64,000 nucleotides of DNA, taken from NCBI GenBank assembly GCA_902727855.1, contig CACVAS010000117.1, forward strand, positions 1-64,000. The letters are read 5' to 3'. The notes beneath the pieces were generated by a model. That model was not told the origin of the DNA and made no database searches. It saw only the letters and a list, made by a program, of their open reading frames with translations. This document shows positions 1 through 8,140 of the stretch, piece after piece (within the stretch, counting starts at the first letter, position 1; every line of letters starts with the position of its first letter). The translations under genes were made by a program, and so were the position numbers. The DNA is from an uncultured Sulfurovum sp. GTDB lineage: Bacteria > Campylobacterota > Campylobacteria > Campylobacterales > Sulfurovaceae.

Positions 1-156
1 CAAAATATATCACAATATTGGAGGTGATTTCAAAGAAAAATAGCTAAAAATGACAAATTCATTTTTTTAGATGCTATAATATTTGAAATCGGATGGATTC
101 TTTTGGTTTTTCAGAGGGTTCAATTATTATTTTTAATGAATTTGAAAGGTGGAAAC

Positions 157-175
157 TCCCACGTTGCACGTGGGA
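157..175. repeat. Left REP-like palindrome of the RAYT element
   Basis: The 8-bp arms TCCCACGT and ACGTGGGA are separated by TGC. Read on the minus strand, the surrounding bases (about 153-182) match the right-hand copy at 815-847, so the two copies are inverted around the transposase gene. This is the layout expected of REP sequences mobilised by a REP-associated tyrosine transposase. Confidence 0.8.
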
Positions 176-194
176 ATGCATGCTCCAATCTAAA

Positions 195-728
195 CTACCA
201 AAAACGCTCAACCTCCAACAAGCCATCTATTCCCTCATAGTCTCTAGCACTAGAGTATCTCCAATGTGATGCTTCATCTATGTATCCACGTTTTACAGGG
301 TTATGATGGATATACTTAATTTTACTTATCATCATCACATCTGTTTGCATAAGTTTTGGCTGTATGCCTTCTTGCCAAAGCTGATACTCTCTGTCTACTT
401 TATGGTCTTTTTTATAGAAGACAAGTTGTTCTAGTATGGTTTTTACATTCTCTTTTTGTAAAAGCTTGATGAGTTGTCTAGCAGTATGTCTTTTAAACTT
501 CGCCATACTTTTACCTATGTTATCACTTTGAGCTACTATGTGTATATGGTTTTCAAGTATCACATACGCATAGAGTTTTAAGTTATCAGTTTCTTGTAGG
601 TATCTAAAACTTTCAAGTAGTATCTCTACACTTTCTTTACGTGTAAAGAGGGGTATCCAGTTAAGTACTGTACATGTGATGAAGTGTGGATGTGTTGGTT
701 CATAAATCTTGTATCTGCTTCTGCCCAT
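195..728 (-). CDS. REP-associated tyrosine transposase (RAYT, Y1_Tnp/IS200-like family)
   Basis: This is a single-strand DNA transposase of the HUH superfamily, expected to nick and rejoin at REP hairpins. The 177-aa protein has the HUH metal-binding pair as His61-Ile-His63 (ENHIHIV). The catalytic tyrosine is Tyr139 in the family signature KYIHHNPVKRG, and a WRYSS motif follows near residue 157. The length is normal for RAYTs and the frame is intact. The start at 728 gives MGRSRYKIYEP, typical of the family N-terminus. It is bracketed by inverted REP-like palindromes at 157-175 and 821-841, and a decayed copy of the same palindrome lies about 42 kb away at 43184-43217. RAYTs are usually domesticated single-copy genes that spread REPs rather than themselves. 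The family assignment is firm; activity is not shown. Confidence 0.93.
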   Translation of the reverse strand: MGRSRYKIYEPTHPHFITCTVLNWIPLFTRKESVEILLESFRYLQETDNLKLYAYVILENHIHIVAQSDNIGKSMAKFKRHTARQLIKLLQKENVKTILEQLVFYKKDHKVDREYQLWQEGIQPKLMQTDVMMISKIKYIHHNPVKRGYIDEASHWRYSSARDYEGIDGLLEVERFW

Positions 729-820
729 TGTTTTATCTTTTTTCTTGTATTATAGTTTATAAAAACATTGGAGTACAAAAATATGTCATATTGTCATATG
801 ATTTTTAATTGTAGTATGCA

Positions 821-841
821 TTCCCACGTACAACGTGGGAA
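821..841. repeat. Right REP-like palindrome of the RAYT element
   Basis: Perfect 9-bp arms TTCCCACGT and ACGTGGGAA flank the loop ACA. The unit is preceded by TATGCA and followed by ACGAAGAAA. Those flanks also recur at the decayed copy at 43184-43217, which differs at 4 of 35 positions by eye. The left copy is in the opposite orientation. Confidence 0.8.
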
Positions 842-868
842 CGAAGAAAAAATATTATAGACAGCTTA

Positions 869-1549
869 TTGCAAATTAGTCGCTGTGAAGATGAATATGG
901 AACATTAGTAAATAGATTAGCACAATTAACGTGGGATGAGGATTTTAGTTATTCACTAATAGAATATTATTATAATAATTCAATTCATTTTGGTCATTAT
1001 AAAGATATTGCTTTTGTATTAGGTGAAGGTGATTTTCGGGCTGATAGTAAAACGCTAGATATAATAATAAAAATTATTATTTTAGATGATACTGTAATTA
1101 TTTCAGACATTTTAGTAAACTATCTATTATGCATGGAGAATAAAAAGTTTGATATTAATGTGTATACATCTTTATTTTTTAATGTCAATTTATCTATTAA
1201 ATTTATAGCATTAAAGTCACTATTATGGTTGGAACAAAAAAAAATATTAAAAATTATAGAATTAAGTGAAAATAATGAAGTACCTTTCTTATTGCTAAGA
1301 AAAAATAAAGTTGAGCTTTTAATTTTTATTGAAGATTTAACTTTTAAAAAAGATGAAATACTAATATATTTAATGCTAGTTATCGCTTTGATTAGAACAA
1401 ACTCTGACAAAATTTTGATAGAAAACTTTGTCTTAAGCTCAAATTCATTAGAAGTATATAATTTTTATTATGATATATGTTGTCCCATGATGTCTTTAGA
1501 TTATCATGTCCCAACCTCCCAGACCATAACCCCATCGAAAAATGACTAG
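869..1549 (+). pseudogene. Hypothetical protein, probably missing its 5' end
   Basis: The family is not recognised. The 226-aa reading frame begins at a TTG with no Shine-Dalgarno sequence. The same frame stays open upstream right into the REP palindrome, reading KNIIDSLLQISRCEDEYG, so the original start was probably lost when the RAYT/REP unit arrived. The sequence is strongly AT-rich and Ile/Leu/Lys-rich, with helical stretches that suggest a HEAT-like or all-alpha fold, but no motif supports a function. The last 15 residues, including VPTSQTITPSKND, are encoded by a 30-bp sequence (1517-1546) that recurs at 2768-2796 outside any gene. The C-terminus may therefore also be a read-through into repeat DNA. 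It is treated as a gene remnant. Confidence 0.5.
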
Positions 1550-1616
1550 TTTTTTAAGAAATTTCAGTCATTTCTTCTATGAAAATTAAACTTTTAACTA
1601 AATATTTTCAATGTAC

Positions 1617-1733
1617 TGTCCCAGTGTCCCAATAGGTTTGTCCATTAAAAAAGCATCATTTTTTAAAAAATTCACAGGCATATTTTCCATGATTGTGCAA
1701 TTTTTATCAAAAAACCTTTCACTTTTTTATACA
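1617..1733. repeat. 117-bp direct repeat, copy 1
   Basis: This segment matches 2301-2417 at a constant offset of 684 bases with about 4 mismatches by eye. It contains the core GTCCCAATAGGTTTGTCC and ends with TTTTTTATACA. No gene lies in this copy. Confidence 0.9.
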
Positions 1734-2052
1734 CTTAGTAAAAAAGTAACCATTTTTGACAACAGATGACATAGCTATCTTCTCTTCATTGTGGACAGTA
1801 TGGTTTTTCTTGTCTATGAGGTATATTTCATTCTCTAAAATAATACCCAGCTATGTTCCCACAAAGACCTTGATAATACGTTATTTCTTTTGCTGTTTTA
1901 CTTGTAGATGTTGGCTTATTGTCCCAAGAATTAGCTATAATTCACTGTACCCTTTTAGGTAATGGGGTAGTGTTTTAACTTTTGTTCTATTTAGGGTTTG
2001 GGCTTGGCATATTTATATGTGGGTGGTAAAAATCTAGAACAAAGGGTGCATC
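1734..2052. other. Non-coding stretch between the direct repeats
   Basis: No convincing gene was found here. A 68-codon open frame at 1756-1962 has a poor start and no family resemblance. A TATAAT-like box lies near 1938. The stretch ends in AAAGGG at 2041-2046, a ribosome-binding site for the small peptide ORF at 2053. Confidence 0.4.
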
Positions 2053-2157
2053 ATGGAATTTATTTCCGCACTGGCACTTGTAATCTCTTTAGTAAAAGTC
2101 ACTTTAATGTGGTTGAATTATAGGGATTGCAAGAAAAGCCAAAAGAACACAGATTGA
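2053..2157 (+). CDS. Small hydrophobic peptide (34 aa), possible type I toxin-like
   Basis: This short ORF reads MEFISALALVISLVKVTLMW and then a charged tail, NYRDCKKSQKNTD. It has one membrane-spanning helix (about residues 3-21) followed by a basic tail, the general shape of small membrane toxins of type I toxin-antitoxin systems. The ATG is preceded by a well-placed AAAGGG six bases upstream. Three stem-loops follow the stop codon immediately. It lies between the 117-bp repeats in an accessory patch. No known family was matched and no antisense RNA could be demonstrated. The call is an inference from composition, RBS and context. Confidence 0.35.
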   Translation: MEFISALALVISLVKVTLMWLNYRDCKKSQKNTD

Positions 2158-2227
2158 GAAATCTCACAAGGTACAAGGAATTGAGACTTCCTTGTGCTTC
2201 TGTGTACCCTTTCCATCATTGTACACA
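2156..2227 (+). terminator. Three stacked stem-loops downstream of the small peptide ORF
   Basis: Three consecutive inverted repeats are visible. The first is GAGA-AA-TCTC at 2156-2165. The second is ACAAGGAA-(7 nt)-TTCCTTGT at 2173-2195, extendable by two pairs. The third is TGTGTAC-(13 nt)-GTACACA at 2201-2227. None is followed at once by a long T-run, so this may be a structured 3' UTR or an RNA element rather than a simple terminator. Confidence 0.45.
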
Positions 2228-2300
2228 ATAAACATTAAATAAAAATAAAAGCATATTCAAACAATCAAACCTAAAAAAGGAGAGAAACATGCTACTGTCT

Positions 2301-2417
2301 TGTCCCACCGTCCCAATAGGTTTGTCCATTAAAAAACCATCATTTTTTAAAAAATTCACAGGCATATTTTCCATGACTGTGCAATTTTTATCAAAAAACC
2401 TTTCACTTTTTTATACA
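2301..2417. repeat. 117-bp direct repeat, copy 2
   Basis: This is the second copy of the 1617-1733 segment (offset 684, about 4 differences). Its right end overlaps the last codons and stop of the DUF433 gene (stop at 2411-2413). The repeat unit may therefore have originated as DNA downstream of a DUF433-type gene. Confidence 0.9.
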
Positions 2418-2659
2418 ATTTGCTGTAAGGAGTATTTTTGATTCATCATTTTAGTAGCAAAGATAAGACAAGATGTTATATCTTTATCTGTAAGTGAAGG
2501 ATACGCTTTGAGTATGTTTTCTCTACTTTCACCTGCACTTAGAAACTCCAGTACTGTTTCTACTGTAATTCTTTGACCTCGAATAGTTGGCTTCCCATTA
2601 CACAAGTCCGCATCAATTGTAATTTGACCATTTAAAAAAGATAGAGGTTTAAGTATCAT
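2411..2659 (-). CDS. DUF433 family protein (antitoxin-like), orphan
   Basis: This 82-aa protein has the DUF433 layout: the N-terminal signature DADLCNGKPTIRGQRITVETVLEFLSAG-like segment (residues 17-44) and a helix-turn-helix-like second half, ESRENILKAYPSLTDKDI. DUF433 proteins are usually antitoxins of PIN-like DUF5615 toxins and are encoded just upstream of them. Here the downstream DNA on the minus strand is the 117-bp repeat and contains no DUF5615 gene, so the toxin appears to be missing. The start at 2659 is the only ATG giving the complete domain. Family assignment is good; the orphan state is seen directly. Confidence 0.8.
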   Translation of the reverse strand: MILKPLSFLNGQITIDADLCNGKPTIRGQRITVETVLEFLSAGESRENILKAYPSLTDKDITSCLIFATKMMNQKYSLQQIV

Positions 2660-2805
2660 TTTTGAAACCTTTGATTTAAATTATTTTATTATAGCATAAA
2701 ACGAAGTGCTGGAAAGTAGATATGCTAACCACCAAATAACGAAATAGAGGTTCGAACATCCTCACAGTCCCAAACCATAACCCATCAAAAAATGACAACA
2801 GTTCA

Positions 2806-2872
2806 GTAAAATGACTTTAGCACATTTTACGCTATAATGCCGAACTTCAAAGCATACATCGGTCGATGCTTT
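2806..2872 (+). promoter_or_regulatory. Promoter and structured leader of the first DEAD-box helicase
   Basis: A hairpin GTAAAATG-(9 nt)-CATTTTAC spans 2806-2830. A TATAAT box follows at 2833-2838, and then a second hairpin AAAGCAT-(10 nt)-ATGCTTT at 2849-2872 in what would be a leader of about 110 nt. Long structured leaders are common on RNA-helicase genes. No clear -35 was seen. Confidence 0.4.
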
Positions 2873-2951
2873 CTACATAAATAAAATTATATTCAGCCTA
2901 TGACCGAGATAAAGCTACATGCTAGGCTCGGACAATAGGAACATACAAATC

Positions 2952-4382
2952 ATGAAATTTACAGAACTTGGACTTAATGAGTCTCTACTTAAAGCTATAA
3001 AAGAAGAGGGCTATGACACGCCTACACCTATACAACAAAAGGCGATACCTCTTGTAATAGAAGGTAAAGATGTACTCGCCGCTGCACAAACAGGTACGGG
3101 AAAAACCGCTGGCTTTACTTTGCCGTTACTTGAACGTCTCTCTCAGACAAAACCACAGATGAAAAAAAAGCAAGTACGTGTTTTAGTACTAACCCCTACA
3201 CGAGAACTAGCTGCACAAGTGGCTCAGAGTATTCAAACCTATGGTAAATATATGTCATACCGCTCTACCGTTATTTTTGGTGGTGTGGGTATTAACCCAC
3301 AGTTAGCAACCCTACGTAAAGGTGTAGATATTGTCATTGCTACACCAGGTAGACTACTTGATATTGCAGGACAACAAGGCATTGATTTTTCAGCTTTAGA
3401 GTGCTTGGTACTTGATGAAGCAGACCGTATGCTTGACATGGGGTTTATACATGACATTAAAAAGCTTATGGCTATGATGCCTAAAAAGAAGCAGACACTT
3501 TTGTTTTCTGCAACATTTTCTAAAGAGATTAAATCTTTAGCATCTGGACTCCTTAAAGACCCAGTACTTGTAGAAGTAGCACGTGAAAATACAACTGCTG
3601 ATCGCATAAAACAAGTCGTTCACCATGTAGACAAAGGTAGAAAACGTGAACTGCTTTCTCAACTCATAAAAGCAGGAGACTGGCAACAAGTCCTTGTTTT
3701 TACCCGTACAAAACATGGAGCCAACAGACTTTGTAAACAGCTAGAAGAGTACTCTGGTATAAAAGGTGCTGCAATACATGGGAACAAAAGTCAAGGGGCT
3801 AGAACTAAAGCACTTGCAGACTTTAAAGCAGGAAATGTACGTGTACTTGTGGCTACAGACATTGCTGCGCGTGGTATTGACATAGATCAACTTCCACATG
3901 TGGTGAACTTTGAGTTGCCAAATGTACCGGAAGATTATGTGCATCGTATAGGTAGAACTGGTAGAGCAGGAATGAAAGGTGAAGCCGTGTCACTTGTTTG
4001 TGTAGATGAACACGAATTATTAAAAAATATTGAAAAGTTTACAAAGTCAAGCATAGAAAAAGTAGACATAGAAGCATTTAGACCTGACCCTAGCATCAAA
4101 GCAGAACCTATACAAAATGGTAGAGGTGGTGGACAGAAACGTGGTTCTGGTGGTAATAAAAGTAAAAATAAGCGTCCCATGACAGCAACAGGTCATGGAA
4201 AGAAGAAGAAATCTTCAAATGCTCCAGAGACAAAAAATGACAATAAAACCCCTGAAAATAAAAGAAAAAAACCTAAAAATCCTCAAGCAGAAAAAATAGG
4301 TTCTAACCTACAAGCAAAGTTAGACAAGCTAGATAAAAGAGATAGCAGAAACAATACAAATACCAGAAATAGGAAAAAATAA
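2952..4382 (+). CDS. DEAD-box ATP-dependent RNA helicase, RhlE-like
   Basis: This enzyme is an ATP-dependent RNA-unwinding protein, probably acting in RNA decay or ribosome assembly. The order of motifs is canonical: Q-motif [14 protein letters not shown] at the N-terminus, Walker [10 protein letters not shown] (about residues 44-52), PTRELA, DEAD ([11 protein letters not shown]), SAT (LLFSATF), then [12 protein letters not shown] and [10 protein letters not shown] in the second RecA domain. The basic, low-complexity tail (about residues 390-476) is rich in Lys/Gly/Asn/Arg and resembles the RNA-binding tails of RhlE proteins. The ATG at 2952 is chosen because the Q-motif starts right after it; the frame is also open 11 codons upstream. 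The downstream DUF6172 gene overlaps its stop by one base. It is one of three DEAD-box genes in this window. Confidence 0.95.
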   Translation: MKFTELGLNESLLKAIKEEGYDTPTPIQQKAIPLVIEGKDVLAAAQTGTGKTAGFTLPLLERLSQTKPQMKKKQVRVLVLTPTRELAAQVAQSIQTYGKYMSYRSTVIFGGVGINPQLATLRKGVDIVIATPGRLLDIAGQQGIDFSALECLVLDEADRMLDMGFIHDIKKLMAMMPKKKQTLLFSATFSKEIKSLASGLLKDPVLVEVARENTTADRIKQVVHHVDKGRKRELLSQLIKAGDWQQVLVFTRTKHGANRLCKQLEEYSGIKGAAIHGNKSQGARTKALADFKAGNVRVLVATDIAARGIDIDQLPHVVNFELPNVPEDYVHRIGRTGRAGMKGEAVSLVCVDEHELLKNIEKFTKSSIEKVDIEAFRPDPSIKAEPIQNGRGGGQKRGSGGNKSKNKRPMTATGHGKKKKSSNAPETKNDNKTPENKRKKPKNPQAEKIGSNLQAKLDKLDKRDSRNNTNTRNRKK

Positions 4383-4690
4383 TGAAAAAAGTATTTAAAC
4401 TTACAGATGAAAAAAAACATGAAGACCGTGTACTAGAAGCTATAAAACACGATATACGTAAGTATGTGAAGCGTGAAAAGAAAAAAGATTTACCAGAAAA
4501 AGCAACGATGTATTGGGACTTTGACTGTAAAGTAGGGGCGTCTATAGAAGATGCTAAGGTAGTAACATATGAAGAACTTACTAAAGGTGTTGATGCAGTC
4601 AAAGCAACAGGAGCCACTGAAGTGTATGTTGAAGTGATGGCAAAAGCAGTGTTAAAACCAGAAAAAATAGAGAGTGATGAAGAAGCGTAA
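4382..4690 (+). CDS. DUF6172 family protein
   Basis: This 102-aa cytoplasmic protein has the family-typical pattern KKVFKLTDEKKHEDRVLEAI, then HDIRKYVKREKKKDLP and YWDFDCKVG. It is small, charged and without membrane segments. Its function is unknown. The ATG overlaps the helicase stop codon (TAATG), implying translational coupling, and the two are probably one operon. The tight coupling to an RNA helicase hints at an RNA- or ribosome-linked role, but that is inference only. Recognition of the family is from memory of its conserved YWDFDCK-like block. Confidence 0.75.
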   Translation: MKKVFKLTDEKKHEDRVLEAIKHDIRKYVKREKKKDLPEKATMYWDFDCKVGASIEDAKVVTYEELTKGVDAVKATGATEVYVEVMAKAVLKPEKIESDEEA

Positions 4691-4741
4691 ACCATTTATT
4701 AATATTAATATTATATAATTTTAATATATTAAAAAGGATGT

Positions 4742-5029
4742 ATGATGAATAAAACACTATTATTTTTAGCAGCAGTAACACTTGTTGCAACGACAGGATG
4801 CTCTAAGACATGGTCTGGTGTCAAACAAGACAGCTCTTCATTATGGAAAGATACTAAAGAAGTAGTCCACGATGCAACAGCCCCTCAGGTTGTACCTCAG
4901 GTGCAAGCACAGCAAACACAAGTTGCCAACATAGAGTCTACAGAATTACCAGCAAGCAGAAAGTTTGAAGACAAACCAGAAGTAAATGTTGTGGCTCCAG
5001 CTGAAGTAGTCGTAGTTCCTTCACGTTAA
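4742..5029 (+). CDS. Small lipoprotein
   Basis: The 95-aa protein starts with a lipoprotein signal peptide, MMNKTLLFLAAVTLVATTGC, with the lipobox Cys at residue 20. The mature part begins SKTWSGVKQDSSSLWKDTKE, loosely like entericidin-type small lipoproteins. It then becomes Pro/Val/Gln-rich and ends in VVVVPSR. It should be anchored in the inner or outer membrane and exposed to the periplasm. A good RBS (AAGGATG) precedes two alternative ATGs at 4742 and 4745. It is expressed in the same direction as its neighbours but separated by a 51-bp gap. No specific function is assigned. Confidence 0.75.
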   Translation: MMNKTLLFLAAVTLVATTGCSKTWSGVKQDSSSLWKDTKEVVHDATAPQVVPQVQAQQTQVANIESTELPASRKFEDKPEVNVVAPAEVVVVPSR

Positions 5030-5109
5030 AAACTGTTTAGAAGTATCTCATATTTTGGGAGCTTCTTGTATAATGCTTACAATTTAACAGCAAAAGAGTT
5101 ATACAACAA

Positions 5110-7209
5110 ATGCAGACACTTATAGAAAACCTCCACGTAAAAACAAAACTACAAAAAACACATATTCAAAATATTTTAACCATGTTAGAAGAGGGTGCTA
5201 CCATACCTTTTATTGCACGGTACCGAAAAGAGATGACAGGTGGTGCAACAGATGAGATACTTCGTGATTTTGAAACCGTATATTTAAGTGCTAAAAACTT
5301 ATTACAACGTAAAGAAGAAATTTTACGACTCATAGAAGAACGAAGCAAACTTACACAGAGTTTGAAAAAAAGTATTTTAGAAGCAACTACACTGCGTATG
5401 GTAGAAGATATTTACCGTCCTTTTAAAGAGAAAAAAAATACAAGAGCGATGATAGCCATGCAAAATGGTTTAAAACCATTGGCATTGACACTACTTTCAT
5501 GTAGACTCAGCTTGAGTGAGTTTAGAGTAGAAGCAAAAAAATATGTAAAAAATAAAATTAAAAATAGTGATGATGCCATACAAGGTGCACAAGATATTTT
5601 AGCAGAACGTTATGCAGAAGAGGCAAGAGAAAGAGAAGCCATTCGCAATAGTATGTTGAAGTTTGGACTATTGGTAAGTAAAAAATCGAAAAATTTTAAT
5701 GACAATGGTATCTATGCAAAATTTTTAGACCATTCTGAAAAAGTAGCGTTCATTCCTTCTCACCGCTATTTAGCAATCATGCGTGGTGTATATGAGAAAG
5801 AGCTGAGTGTAAAAATTAGTATTGATAAAGAAAGAATATTAGAAAATATTAAAAAATATAAAATACCTAAAAATGCTTCAACTTCTAAAGAGCTACTCTT
5901 TAATGCCTACAAAGACGGGCTAAGTAGGTTGCTTTTACCCTCAATAGAAAGAGAAGTACAAGCATTACTAAAAGAGAAAGCAGACTTCAGTGCCATAACC
6001 GTTTTTGGTAAAAACTTAAAACAACTCTTGTTAAATCCTCCTGTAGTAAAGCGTGTCATATTGGGTGTTGACCCTGCATTTAGAACGGGTTGTAAATTGG
6101 CTGTGATTGATGAAAATGGAAATTATTTGGAACATGCTGTCATCTATCCAACTGATCCTAGAAATGAGTATGAAAAATCTAAAACAGTTATTTTAACGCT
6201 TATAGACAAATATAACATTAAAGCAGTTGCTATTGGAAATGGTACAGCATCACAAGAGACACAAGCCTTTTTTGCCAAAATAAATGAAGAAGAAGGAAAA
6301 CACATAGAATACACCGTTGTTTCAGAAGCAGGTGCATCAGTCTATTCTGCTTCTGACATAGCAATGCAAGAGTATCCTGATTTGGACGTTACCATACGTG
6401 GGGCTATCTCCATCGCACAAAGATTACGTGACCCCATGGCAGCACTTGTAAAGATTGATCCTAAGTCTTTAGGTATTGGGCAGTATCAACATGATGTTAA
6501 TCAAAAGTTATTAGAAAAAAAACTCAATGATGTCACACAAGATTTGGTCAATGCAGTTGGGGTCGATGTAAATTCAGCATCTTATGTATTGTTGTCCCAT
6601 GTCGCAGGGTTGAGTGAAAAAGTGGCACAAAACATTGTGTCACATAGAGATGCAGACGGATATTTTAGTACAAAGTCACAACTTCTAAAAGTTAAGGGTT
6701 TAGGTGCAAAGGCTTACGAACAAGCTGCAGGGTTTATACGTATCAAAGATGGGGATTCTATATTTGATAATACTGGTATACACCCAGAAAGTTATGAAAT
6801 AGCAAAACTGTTAAAAACCCAAGACTTAGAGACTATACATATACAAGAGACAAAAGAAAAACTCGGTGTAGGTGAATCGACACTAAAAGATATTATCAAA
6901 GAGTTACAAAAACCAGGATTTGACCCTAGAGATGAATTGCCAGCTATTCCATTTAAAGTAGGGCTTACAGATATTTCTATGCTCCATGTTGGAAGTATTG
7001 TATCAGGGGTTGTGAGAAATATTGCGGACTTTGGCGCATTTGTAGATATTGGTCTTAAAAATGATGGCATGATACATATCTCTAAAATGAGTCAAAAAAG
7101 GATATCTCATCCTTTAGAAGTACTTTCTGTAAATCAGTTTTTACCACAAATTCAAGTCATAAGTATAGATGAAAAAAGTGCTAAAGTAGGTCTATCTATA
7201 ATCGACTGA
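5110..7209 (+). CDS. tex: Tex family RNA-binding transcription accessory protein
   Basis: Tex is a conserved cytoplasmic nucleic-acid-binding protein linked to transcription and RNA metabolism. This 699-aa copy shows the full Tex order. The N-terminal helical domain begins near residue 5 and includes the PFIARYRKEMTGG block. A YqgF/RNase H-like domain follows (VILGVDPAFRTGCKLAVID, around residue 317). Next come helix-hairpin-helix repeats (NAVGVDVNSASYVLLSHVAG; LLKVKGLGAKAYEQAAGFIR). A C-terminal S1 RNA-binding domain (VGSIVSGVVRNIADFGAFVDI, about residues 628-697) ends the protein. It is slightly shorter than the 720-780 aa usual elsewhere but complete. A TATAAT box at 5069-5074 lies 36 bases ahead of the ATG, so it probably has its own promoter. 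Confidence 0.97.
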   Translation: MQTLIENLHVKTKLQKTHIQNILTMLEEGATIPFIARYRKEMTGGATDEILRDFETVYLSAKNLLQRKEEILRLIEERSKLTQSLKKSILEATTLRMVEDIYRPFKEKKNTRAMIAMQNGLKPLALTLLSCRLSLSEFRVEAKKYVKNKIKNSDDAIQGAQDILAERYAEEAREREAIRNSMLKFGLLVSKKSKNFNDNGIYAKFLDHSEKVAFIPSHRYLAIMRGVYEKELSVKISIDKERILENIKKYKIPKNASTSKELLFNAYKDGLSRLLLPSIEREVQALLKEKADFSAITVFGKNLKQLLLNPPVVKRVILGVDPAFRTGCKLAVIDENGNYLEHAVIYPTDPRNEYEKSKTVILTLIDKYNIKAVAIGNGTASQETQAFFAKINEEEGKHIEYTVVSEAGASVYSASDIAMQEYPDLDVTIRGAISIAQRLRDPMAALVKIDPKSLGIGQYQHDVNQKLLEKKLNDVTQDLVNAVGVDVNSASYVLLSHVAGLSEKVAQNIVSHRDADGYFSTKSQLLKVKGLGAKAYEQAAGFIRIKDGDSIFDNTGIHPESYEIAKLLKTQDLETIHIQETKEKLGVGESTLKDIIKELQKPGFDPRDELPAIPFKVGLTDISMLHVGSIVSGVVRNIADFGAFVDIGLKNDGMIHISKMSQKRISHPLEVLSVNQFLPQIQVISIDEKSAKVGLSIID

Positions 7210-7255
7210 TGACATTTGTTAATCTTATTTATATATTATTTGGTAAAGGATTTTT

Positions 7256-7696
7256 ATGAATAGAAAAAATTTTATTACACTAACAATCATTATCTCAGGA
7301 TTGGCATTTAATCCATTAATTGCCAAACAGGTTTCATATACTAATATACAACAAAAGAGTATACAAAAATCTGTTAAATCTAGTATAGCTTTAACACTTT
7401 TTAGACGAGGTATTGAAAAAGAAAAATCAGATGAACTTGCAAAAAAATTAGTCAATGAAGATGACAATATTTTTCTTACAATTCTCATTAAAAACCTAGA
7501 AGAAAAAATGATAGTTTCTTCTCAAGAAGTGGTAGATTTTTTAAGTACAAAAGCACTGAAAAAAGAGAGCATTAATTTTAGAAATTATGATTTCTTAGTA
7601 GGTATGATAAGCCAAATAAAAAATGAACCTCTAGATAAAAATACTTTACAAATATTAAGTGAAGTCAGTAAAGTAAACCAACAGATATTTGCTTAG
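7256..7696 (+). CDS. Hypothetical exported protein
   Basis: No family is recognised. The 146-aa protein has a likely Sec signal peptide (NRKNFITLTIIISGLAFNPLIA, cleavage after about residue 24). A mostly helical, Lys/Glu-rich mature domain follows with no cysteines. The RBS is AAGGA (7246-7250) with good spacing to the ATG at 7256. It follows tex by 46 bp and may be cotranscribed. Expected location is the periplasm. Confidence 0.6.
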   Translation: MNRKNFITLTIIISGLAFNPLIAKQVSYTNIQQKSIQKSVKSSIALTLFRRGIEKEKSDELAKKLVNEDDNIFLTILIKNLEEKMIVSSQEVVDFLSTKALKKESINFRNYDFLVGMISQIKNEPLDKNTLQILSEVSKVNQQIFA

Positions 7697-8020
7697 TCAA
7701 TAAGCATATAAATCTGTTAGTCTTAAACAAAAGAAACATATTAGTTAACATAATATAAATTCTATTAAAAATATAGATGTCTACTCTTTTGTATGTTTGT
7801 GCATGCAATAAAGTTAAAAATAATTTTTCAAAATAGTAAAAACAACAGATACTAAAGTGCTGTTTAATCTATTATTTAATAGTTGGCATTATCTATGTAC
7901 TGTCTCAGTAAAATCTACCCAGTCTAATGAAACTCTACAATAAATCAGATAATCACACTATATGACGTATTTTTTATTTCTCTACAAGAACCTATATGAT
8001 GACGATATAGAGCCTTTGAA
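7697..8020. other. AT-rich intergenic stretch with no gene seen
   Basis: No open frame, tRNA-like fold or repeat was recognised in the 320 bases upstream of the operator array. It is unusually long for this compact genome, so a small RNA or a decayed gene is possible, but nothing in the sequence supports either directly. Confidence 0.4.
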
Positions 8021-8034
8021 TGAACATATGTTCA
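8021..8034. promoter_or_regulatory. TetR-type operator O1
   Basis: Perfect palindrome TGAACATATGTTCA. It is the first of four related sites whose centres are 42-43 bp apart (8027.5, 8069.5, 8112.5, 8155.5). Confidence 0.75.
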
Positions 8035-8062
8035 TATATTTTAATTGAGAGTAAAAAACTAA

Positions 8063-8076
8063 TGAACAAGTGTTCA
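8063..8076. promoter_or_regulatory. TetR-type operator O2
   Basis: TGAACAAGTGTTCA, with the same half-sites TGAACA/TGTTCA as O1 and O4. Confidence 0.75.
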
Positions 8077-8092
8077 TATAGTAATTCATGAT

Positions 8093-8132
8093 AATACAAA
8101 CTATAGGAACACTTGTTCTTATAGTTTGTATT
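8093..8132. promoter_or_regulatory. Operator O3 nested in a 40-bp near-perfect palindrome
   Basis: The core GAACACTTGTTC lies at 8107-8118. It is extended on both sides by AATACAAACTATA and its exact reverse complement, giving a 40-bp palindrome centred at 8112.5 with only the central bases and one arm position unpaired. It could act as an operator in DNA or as a strong hairpin/terminator if transcribed. Confidence 0.7.
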
Positions 8133-8140
8133 GAGGTATC

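Noticed and set aside
869..1549. Toxin gene paired with the orphan DUF433
   Set aside because: It lies more than 800 bases away on the opposite strand and has no PIN or DUF5615 features.
1756..1962. 68-codon open frame between the direct repeats
   Set aside because: It has a weak non-ATG start, no RBS, and a Phe/Ser/Cys-rich composition typical of chance frames in AT-rich DNA.
1617..2417. Possible CRISPR-like array
   Set aside because: There are only two long copies 684 bases apart, with no short regular repeats and no cas genes.
2745..2768. GAGGTTCGAACATCCTC resembling a tRNA T-arm
   Set aside because: Stem and loop lengths do not fit a T-arm and no acceptor, D or anticodon arms surround it.
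7697..8020. Small RNA gene upstream of the operators
   Set aside because: No stable hairpin, promoter or terminator could be pointed to; only the length of the gap suggests it.
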